DNA of 28,533 nt from Lactifluus volemus (taxonomy: Eukaryota > Basidiomycota > Agaricomycetes > Russulales > Russulaceae): positions 1 to 28,533 of the forward strand of contig WTXI01000409.1 of assembly GCA_022376515.1 (NCBI GenBank), read 5' to 3'. Under the pieces are notes generated by a model. It was not told the origin of the DNA, did not search any database, and worked only from the letters and a program-made list of their open reading frames with translations. Shown piece after piece: positions 20,767 through 28,533 of this stretch (the first letter of the stretch is position 1; each line of letters begins with the position of its first letter). Both the position numbers and the translations under genes were made by a program.

Positions 20767-23700
20767 TCAATCCTTTTCACCCAGCGTGGCAAAGCTCAGT
20801 GGTTTGAATTGCTAAAACGAGGGATATCGGTCAGCCAAACCACGGAATACCGAACCGAAATACAAAAGCAAGCACTGACATAGCCGCCGGCTTCGTAATG
20901 CTTGCTGTTCGCCTCGACCCAATGCAACCGAAGCGCGTGCAAGAACGCCGACAGGCCCTGTGCAGAATGGTTAATGCATTGTGTTCCTGTTAGCGATCGC
21001 ACGTTCCTCGGACGGAATCGGATACACGCACCTCCATAACACATAAAATGCCCACCGTGAGGTTGAGCCACAGCAGAAAGATGAGTACGAGAACCAATTT
21101 GCCAATGATGCCGTCGAGTCCGAGCACCCGCGCTAGTGTCATATTCCAGAGCACCTCGGACAGCTGCGCGTGCGCAAGTGAGAGTGCCCAAAGACGCAGA
21201 TAAGAGGCCGTGTGCGAAATGCAGCCAAGGCAGAATTCAATCGTGTGGATAACCTGATGAATCACTACCTCACCAAAGTCATGCTGTTCCTGCGCGCATA
21301 GATGAATAAAGGTAGTCAGTTTCGAATCAAACTTACGTGTTCCTCATCCATGTCAGCCGCAATCGCGCCGCCGTGCCCTTCCTCCTCACCTTCGAGAACC
21401 TCGTCTCGGGTGCCGTAACCGACGTCGCTAGGAGCAAGCCGCCCGTAGCCCTGATCCTGCACACGCTTCGTTTCCTTCCATTGTAGATACGGCTTGATGC
21501 ATAGCATCCATGGCACGCATCCGACTGCAATGAGCAGGAGGACTGTCTGTACGAGCCCTTGCCCACGATACAACCTGTTGCCTTCCTCAATAGTACCTGG
21601 TGAGAGGAACATCCCGATGAGCATGTTCAATAGCGATGGTGGTGGTATCGATGATTTTGACCAGTCGACGACCCATTTATAGAGGATGCATACGACGAGA
21701 TAACCAAATATCGATTGGAGGAAGAGCATCTGAGGAATAAAGCCGTGGTAGATGTCCACGAGCCGGTTGAAATGTAGATGGTTAGGAACTTGCAAGCACA
21801 GGGCAAACGTCATCTGCAGGCGAGAGAGGGTTAAGGAACGCGCCGTATGCTGACATCGAAATAAGGAACTTGCATACATGTGTCACGCCGAGGATGATCG
21901 ACATTTTCATCTTGTAAGAATTCGTAAAGATGAGGGCGTTGTCTGCGCCATGCCATCCAGGGTCTAGACCAAATGGGTATACGTGGCCATTTGCCTCTCC
22001 GTGTACAATATTGCCCTGGCCTTTAGAGAATGTCCACCCTGAGCGGAAGAGGTGGAGAGTCTTGGAGAAGATATCATTGTAGATGAAACCAGTGTAGACC
22101 GAGAACAAGCCCATGAAGAGAATGATGTACCGTCCGCTGCCGTTCTCTCTTTAACAAGGCTCGGACAGGGGAGAGGACAAACGCACTAAAAGAACGTTCC
22201 GACAATCTCGTTTAGATTGGCACGTGCCCACTTGCGTTCGTTGAGGATCATCCACACCGCGCTTAGCAGAATGATCATGCCGTGTCCAATATCGCCGAAC
22301 ATGACTGCAAATAGAAAGGGGAAGGTGATAACGGCGAAAAGGCCTGGGTTGACTTCTTGGTACGTTGCAATGCCATACGAGTCCATGATTGTCTGGAACC
22401 CTTCCGTAAGCTTATTCGTCCGCTGGAAAGTTGGGGGAGTCTTGTTCGTGCGTATCTCGTGCAGGATAGGCGGCACAGATGTACCCGAAGCCTCCTACAC
22501 GCAGCGCATCAGGGGACCACGGAACACCACGATTCGAGAAATATGCTCACCGTAGCATGTCGAAGTGCAGATTGAATCATCGCAATGTCACGTGTAGGGC
22601 ACCATCCCTCAGCAATGAGCGTCTTTCGCCCAACGTCATAATTGAACAAGTTGAGCGTCTCGTATATAGCCTTTTCCTTGCGCACGAGATCTTCCCAGCT
22701 GAGCAGAGACTCGCTAATCCTGACGAGTTCTGCGCGGCGCGTGCTCCCAGTGTTGTACAAGGCCAATTCGAGGTCTTCTATGCGCACTGTCACCTCGCGC
22801 AGCGACTCGAGACGCTTGTCTGGGTTTGCGTCAATGGGATAGATCGTGGCACCAAGGGATTCGGAGATCTTGCGAATTTTTGCGAGCAGGGCTTCGCCGT
22901 GAGCAAAGATGACAAAAACATTCTTGTAGGTAGTATTGCCGGTCGCGGCATCGACGAAGGGATCGGCAATGTCAACGTGATTCATATAAAGGTTACCACG
23001 AAGGACGCGCCAGAGGACGCGCTCGAACGTGGGCAGACGGGTGCGATCAATCACACCAGCGATGAATCTGCGATTGATGAAAGAGACCAAGAGTCAAAAG
23101 GGGGGATGCGGGCGGAGGAGAGGGGGCTTACTCGAGGTCGAGCGGAACGTTAGATACTGCGGAGTACTGATTTTCGCGATCGTCATGTTGGAGTAACGGC
23201 GCGGAACTATCATCAAATGATGAGCGGATCTCGCTCTGATTTGATTCGGCCTAGACATGGAGAATCAAGGTGATTCGGTCGAGGCCATGGCAGATATGAG
23301 CCACGTACCCGCTGAAAGAAAACGGCCGTTTCACGGAGTACATGGCGTGCTTCGATGAGTTCCGCAAGACGCCCGCTGAGCAGCTCATAACCAGCATTCA
23401 TCTCTAGCAGACGCGACTCGTGCCCGCCAAGTGTGTCATCGAGGTCGTCCATGGTCTGCGCCGCACCAGGACCGACGGCAATCAGTGGCGCAGAATCGTA
23501 CAAGGGTCGGATAGGAACAGGATCATTCTCGCGCTCGATTTGCGCGGCAAAGAAGTTAACGCGGCGTGTCATCTCTTCTATGCGACGGATTTCTCCGACG
23601 AAGGAACGTTGGAAGGGGTTTACGTCGGGATTGAGCTGCGGAGCCAAGACGTGGAGTCAGAGGGGAGAAAAGTTGGGAGGAAGGAAGGGAGAAACGCACG

Positions 23701-23892
23701 TCCTTGAACTCGACATTACCAAGTTCTCCAAGCTCATTCACAGTATCATGAGCAACCTCGGTTGGGACAAAGAGTTGAACGAGGCTCATACCCTCAGAAC
23801 CTGACAAGGAATTGATAAAACCATGAAGAAAAAGTATATAAAATTGACTCACGGAATAGGGTCGGATAGTCATCGAACACGGGAGTGCCCAT
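20767..23892 (-). CDS. VPH1: V-type proton ATPase subunit a (Vph1/Stv1 type)
   Basis: Eleven exons (23853-23892, 23700-23800, 23309-23635, 23132-23250, 22551-23067, 22187-22494, 21878-22136, 21337-21813, 21032-21289, 20880-20957, 20767-20811) join to 842 residues, the usual length. This is the membrane a subunit of the Vo sector, which forms the proton half-channels in vacuole or Golgi membranes. The N-terminus reads [20 protein letters not shown], then [17 protein letters not shown] and [12 protein letters not shown]. Membrane motifs include [35 protein letters not shown] and [20 protein letters not shown], with the essential arginine at 748. It ends [20 protein letters not shown] and a 14-residue last exon. 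The last intron has a GTCAGT donor. ATG 23892 was chosen because the family begins a few residues before DDYPTLF; an in-frame ATG at 24033 would add 47 unlikely residues. One subunit a gene cannot be assigned to vacuole or Golgi from sequence alone. Confidence 0.95.
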
Positions 23893-24887
23893 GATGAGAA
23901 CTTTGAATGAAGGATATCTGCTGTTGCTGCTGCTGAGCAGCACTAGAGTCGCTCCAAGCTGCGGCGCACGGTCTAAATTCTCACGGATCGGATCTCGGCG
24001 TTTACCGTACTCCTGCATTGCTTTTGCCACCAACGTGCGAAGGCTACTTAGCCTTTTTTCTCCTCGGATCCCACATTCCCTAATCGATTCTCGGGGCCGG
24101 CTCTATCACAGAAAGCCATGACCAATACCGCAGAAGCCATTGTACCACTAGGGAAATGTAGATATCCATTAGCCAATGAAAACATGCGAACGTGTGTCAA
24201 TGGCGTGAGAAAGAAGGGAAAGACCGAGCCGATGTTCGGATAGTGTTACGGATATTCTTTCTTGTGAAGATGAGCGAGTGAGTATATGCGCGCAAGGGGA
24301 TCAAACCTGACCCCTTCTTTCTGGATATAACAGCCATGTCTCCTCTCCACATTTACTCTTTCGTCCTTTCAACTTGACCTTCTCCTTCCCCCACCTCTCT
24401 CATCTCCACATCAACCCACCGGATCAACTCGCCTCAGAACGTTCCCCGAACCAACGTGCATTTTCCCTCTTCCCGTTGTAGCCCGCTTTTCCACGAGGGT
24501 GATCCATTCCTAGCCATCCACTGCCACAAGATCGTCTATTAATCCACGTACGCCCATCTCATCCTCCCTTTTCCTTTCGTTCCTCATTTTCCCGTCAGTC
24601 CCCTTATTCTATACTCGAGGTTGTCTTGTTATCCGGTCGCAACCGGCGATCTGTCGGATCATATCATTGTAGTATTGTAAAGGCATTATTATAAGGTACG
24701 TACAAGCAACGCCAACAACCCATGAACGTCATAAAAAGTAGTCACACAGCCTTCTGAAACATCATCACCAAATTCCAAACTCTGTCTTTCGGTAATCCAT
24801 TTCCCCACATTTTTCTTGAGCGTCTGAAATAACCCGTAACACAGGTAGCGCCGCCTGTGTTTTATCCTGAATTATTATTCCTATATA
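23893..24887. promoter_or_regulatory. Divergent intergenic region of VPH1 and the kinase gene
   Basis: This 995 bp gap holds both promoters. On the + strand, long CT-rich stretches at 24340-24450 and 24540-24610 suggest the kinase 5' leader. A probable leader intron runs from AAG/GTACGT at 24696 to CAG at 24844 (149 bp). No open frame here resembles a protein. Confidence 0.45.
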
Positions 24888-26929
24888 ATGTTGCTCTCTC
24901 CTCCCTCTCCGCCAACCAGGCATCCATTCTCACCCCAATCCTCATCCTCTCAATCCCCACCCCCACCCCGTTCTTCCCTTGGTGCCATCAAGGTTCCGTC
25001 GGATTCATACTCATCATTAAAAGACTTCTCATATTCCCCCACTTCCGAGTCATCCATACCACTCTCGGATCCATCCCCCAACTCCAAGACGAGTGCATTC
25101 TTTGGCTCACCCTTCAGATCACCTTCGCAGTCACCAGACTCAGCTCAGTCGGTCAACTACCTTTCCAAAACAGCTGCCTTCTTTTCTAGTCCTTTCACAC
25201 ATTCCCCAACTCTTCCCCCGAACCACCAATATACTTCTCATGAAGTCCCATCATCCGCCAATTCTTTGACGGCTGACTTTTTCTCCCCCGCTGCGTTCTC
25301 CTCCTGCCCCACATCGCCGCCAAGCTTACATTCCAGTACGTCAAATACTTCGCTGCGGACGTCAAGTTCCCATTTGTCCCACCACTACACAACACCTTCC
25401 CCACAAAAAACCGAAGACGTGGACTCCACACCTGTCTTGAAGTCCCAGGTTCCCTTGCTGGCACGTCTCTTCCCGTCGCGGTACTCTTCCAATGCACGGC
25501 GTACAGATGATCATCGTCCGCGTGGTGAGCGTGGCTTTGTAGACCTCGATCCCCCCGATGATGTCATCGTCACCTCTCCGCCCCCCATGGAAGCATCGGA
25601 TGCTACAGAAGCGCCCACTGTTGTACAAGCAGTCTCGTCTTCTTCTGTCAATTTATACACTACGGGAGCGCGAGTGCACCCCGACAATGAGGAAGAGCCA
25701 TCGTACGAGCTCTTGCACCGGATTGGGCAAGGTGCATTCAGCCTCGTTTGGCTCGCTCGCGTGGCAATTGGTGAGAGTGAGGGTACTCTCGTTGCCGTCA
25801 AGATGATTGTACGTACCGGAGAACATGATGCTGCTGCGGTACGGAGAGCCGCACGCGGTGAACGTGCGAGTTTCATGCGTGAAGTCGATGTCTTACACGT
25901 GCGTGTCACCTCTCGTCCTCACACTCTCCCCACCCATCTCTGACTCATTACATAGTATTTGACTCCCGCGCATGCCTCTCTCCCGCGACTATATGCGTCA
26001 TTTTCTGTGCGTACTCATCACGTACTTGTTCTCGAGTACATCGCTGGCGGTGAACTATTGGAAGTGGTCAACTCGGACGAACAGCATGCGAAGCTGAGCG
26101 AGGCCCTTTTACACCGTATATGGCATGAACTTGTCAGTGCAGTCGAATGGATGCATGCGCGCTTTGTCGTCCATCGTGACATCAAGCTCGAAAGTTTGTG
26201 TCGTTGCCTCTCCCCTGACCATTCCTCTGCCACTGATGCTACTTGTCTCTCGCAGATATTCTCTTGACGACCAACCCATTCATCTCCCCGCCAGCTAAAG
26301 ACAAACCCCTCATCAAGTTGACAGATTTTGGGCTCGCGCGCAAGATTGACCTGGACGATCCCTGGCTAAGTACTCGATGTGGTTCTGAGTCGTATGCCGC
26401 TCCCGAGTTGTTAGTAGCAGCGCACACAGATACAGACGAGCAGCCACTCCCTACACTTACTCGTGCGCCGACTGACGCTCGTGGTGCCTCCTCTTCCTCT
26501 TCCTCCACTTCTTCACAACCAAAATCACGTGTAGGACGAATACCCGGTACATATGATGGACGAGAGACAGACGCGTGGGCGCTCGGTGTAGTTCTCTTCG
26601 CACTCACGACCCGCACTTTGCCTTTCGACCCCCCTTTGTCACTCGACGTACCCCCTGCTGATGGGGAGGCGGAGCGTGCTCGCCGGCGGTGGGTACTTCG
26701 TGTCGTGCGCGGCGAGTGGTCCTGGCCTGTCACCATGGCCCCAGCCAACGGAGTGGTGGCTGAGGGATCACGGGTGGAAGGGCAGTCTAATGATGAACCC
26801 AGTGGTGCCACACTCGTGCACATCGCGCCCGTGCGGAATTTGGTCGCGAGGCTGCTCGTGAGTGATCCGCGTCGCCGGGCGCGTGTCAGTGACCTATGGG
26901 ACGAACCGTGGATGGGACCCCTATCTTAA
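24888..26929 (+). CDS. Serine/threonine protein kinase with Ser/Pro-rich N-terminal region
   Basis: Exons 24888-25898, 25956-26193 and 26256-26929 join to 640 residues. The first 270 residues are disordered and very rich in Ser and Pro, with a repeated motif (SKTSAFFGSPFRSP at 66-79, SKTAAFFSSPFTHSP at 93-107, a weaker third copy near 126). The kinase domain runs from about 273 to the end. All catalytic elements are present: glycine loop GQGAFSLV (280-287), VAVK with Lys305, HRDIKLEN (410-417), DFG (440-442) and an activation segment ending CGSESYAAPE (458-467). The SESYAAPE form suggests a CAMK-like kinase, as in several fungal kinases. A Ser-rich insert of about 40 residues follows the APE motif. 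Intron 2 splits the Asn codon of HRDIKLEN. No close orthologue can be named, so substrates and pathway stay open. Confidence 0.88.
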
Positions 26930-28072
26930 GGCTACCTGCCTCCCATTCTCCCCTTCTCCGTCATGGTGCTCGGTCATCTGTTCTACTATGCGATCCTGAC
27001 CCACAGGCAGCGGACTGCCCATTTCAAGCGATACCGTCGGTCATGAACCATACTTTTTCCATCATTTTCAACATATCCATCCATCCGAATGCCCAACGTA
27101 CACTGAACATCTAATATCAAAACTCACGAAGAAACTACGATGCCGACAAAAAAAATTAGAAAAGGGAGGAAGTATAGGAGGGATGCATAGAAATTTCACT
27201 CTTTGTTGTTTCACTTCGAGTCTCTGCTACAGTACGCAACTGCTTGTTTCTTTGTTTGTGACAATTGTATGCGACCCATTTTTCTGACATTGCTTTCCTG
27301 CCTGTTGTGTTTCAATATGTTTTCATTTGCGCTTCATTGCCGAAAACCCTGTGACAGGGTTTAGCCACATCTACCACACCTAGACAACACTTTTCAGGCC
27401 TCCCCCTCTCCCCTTGTGTTCCTCACTGTTATCGATGGGCGATAGAATGTTGTAGCAATGGACAACGGACGACCACACATCTTAGACTTGGTCAGGGGAG
27501 AGAGGGAGGTGCTTTCAATGTTGTCCCCATTACCCCATACAAGGTTGTTATACGTATACCCCAGCAATTTCATCATTGATTTTCTGGTTTTGAAGTTCGA
27601 GAACTGAAGTTCAACGATAGGGAATAGAAACTAGTGATCATTGATCGATCATGAGCAAACCTGAAGGTGCCTGGCCAATACGCCCCCCAAGGCTTCTTTT
27701 TAAAATGACGATAACGCTGTTGCCAATGTATAATGACAAAACGTTATTACCATTTCTACGGTTCTTAGCTACTAATTTATAAGTTATGTGCTGGATGCGG
27801 CACCAACTCTGCAGGGATTATTCACGACAAGTGGAGGGGTTGGTGGGCACAGGCACCATGGCGACGTTTCGTCCAGGCGGACATTTGATACGTTCAAGGG
27901 TCTTTATTAGGTTCCAGTGGCTGCTACGCAAGCACACATTTATCAGGGACAATCTGAAAAACATTGAAACCCTTTCTTTCGGTCACCAAAAAAAAAAGTT
28001 CCATGAGTAATAGGCGTTGGGCGAGGCGCAACTGGCAGAACGGTTCATCCCGGTCTTGTAGCTTGTAGATTC
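26930..28072. other. 3' flank of the kinase gene and AT-rich intergenic DNA
   Basis: No coding sequence can be supported across these 1.1 kb. The first 200 bases are probably kinase 3' UTR. A perfect hairpin, AAACCCTG-TGA-CAGGGTTT, occupies 27344-27362. A small palindrome-rich stretch (TGATCATTGATCGATCATGA) sits near 27634-27653. The remainder is AT-rich with scattered stops. Confidence 0.4.
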
Positions 28073-28532
28073 ATGCATGCGTCCGATCAATCAACTCAAC
28101 TCTGCGCCGATGGTAATTTATTAATAACCTCGGACCAAGTCGACTTCTCGGGAAAGAAGCGGAAACGGCTCTCGAATCAGCTGATGCTGCACCGGCTCTC
28201 CGCTCCGCCGTCCCCCTCCAAGTCCGACATCACGGGGTGGCTGCCCAACGTGTATCCAAGTCGATGTGTGCCGCAGCGAAAATTTGAATGTGTGTACGAG
28301 CACGTGCGTTTTTCTTCCCCACGTCTGGTTTGCATGGCCGACATTCGCTAATAGTAGATCACTGCAAACTCACGACTCCAAGACCCACTCGCAGATGGCA
28401 GTGGCCAGGGCTGGAAAAGAAGCAGTCATGGTTCATCGGTTACGTCGAGGAGTTTCACCTCGCTTCAGCTTTGACTCTCTCGTCCTCATGCCGGCGACTC
28501 GGACTCTGAGGGCTGATGGCCCCGGAGGCTAA
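28073..28532 (+). other. Weak candidate two-exon gene at the right edge
   Basis: A frame open from 28073 reaches Tyr-Glu-His at about 28303, directly before a GTGCGT donor of the kind common here. A CAG acceptor lies just before ATGGCAGTGG near 28395. Joining them keeps phase 0 and reads to a stop at 28530-28532, giving about 120 residues. The first part has a basic run (GKKRKRLSNQ). No family is recognised, and composition alone does not prove coding. The true gene, if any, may extend beyond the window or lie on the other strand. Confidence 0.15.
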
Positions 28533-28533
28533 C

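Noticed and set aside
23893..24033. Upstream in-frame ATG extending VPH1 by 47 residues
   Set aside because: V-ATPase a subunits begin a few residues before the DDYPTLF-type segment, and the extension is low in family-like sequence.

Overview
This window is nuclear DNA of a filamentous basidiomycete, most likely an agaricomycete. The evidence is gene structure and gene content: compact genes with many 50-60 bp introns (often GTGCGT or GTGAGT donors), the fungal elongation factor EF3, a ThiD-TenA fusion of the Thi20 type, and Ada3 and Pol I A34 homologues. A Rhizoctonia/Ceratobasidium-like source is a guess from overall feel only. I rebuilt each gene by joining exons by hand. Exon phases add up to an intact frame for every gene except the EF3 gene.

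Layout, left to right. 1-340 is an AT-rich, TTAA-rich block of degenerate repeats. 503-778 is a broken copy of the first exon of the RNA polymerase I A34.5 gene. 1483-4110 (+) is a four-exon gene for an 817-residue protein of no family I can name. 4564-5597 (+) is the intact RPA34-like gene. 5737-7607 (-) is an SLC41/MgtE-type divalent cation transporter. It shares a 272 bp divergent promoter with 7880-10253 (+), the SAGA/ADA subunit Ada3. 10415-12799 (+) is a Thi20-type HMP-P kinase/TenA fusion.

13303-14840 (-) is the DNA glycosylase/AP lyase Nth1. 15075-16642 (-) is an 11-exon M50B-like membrane metallopeptidase containing a 13-nt micro-exon. 17031-20310 (-) is translation elongation factor 3, carrying four single-base frameshifts. 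20767-23892 (-) is the V-ATPase a subunit (Vph1 type). 24888-26929 (+) is a Ser/Thr protein kinase with a long Ser/Pro-rich head. 26930-28533 has no gene I can support well, apart from a weak two-exon candidate at the right edge.

Most of the genes are unrelated housekeeping functions (transcription, chromatin, translation, thiamine, DNA repair, ion transport), so I see no operon-like pathway. The accessory part is the left 4.5 kb, where an unknown gene sits between a decayed partial copy and the intact copy of RPA34, next to an AT-rich repeat block. The most useful points to check are that duplication with its enclosed orphan gene, the cluster of frameshifts in EF3, the micro-exons of the M50B-like gene, and a likely GC-AG intron in the thiamine gene.
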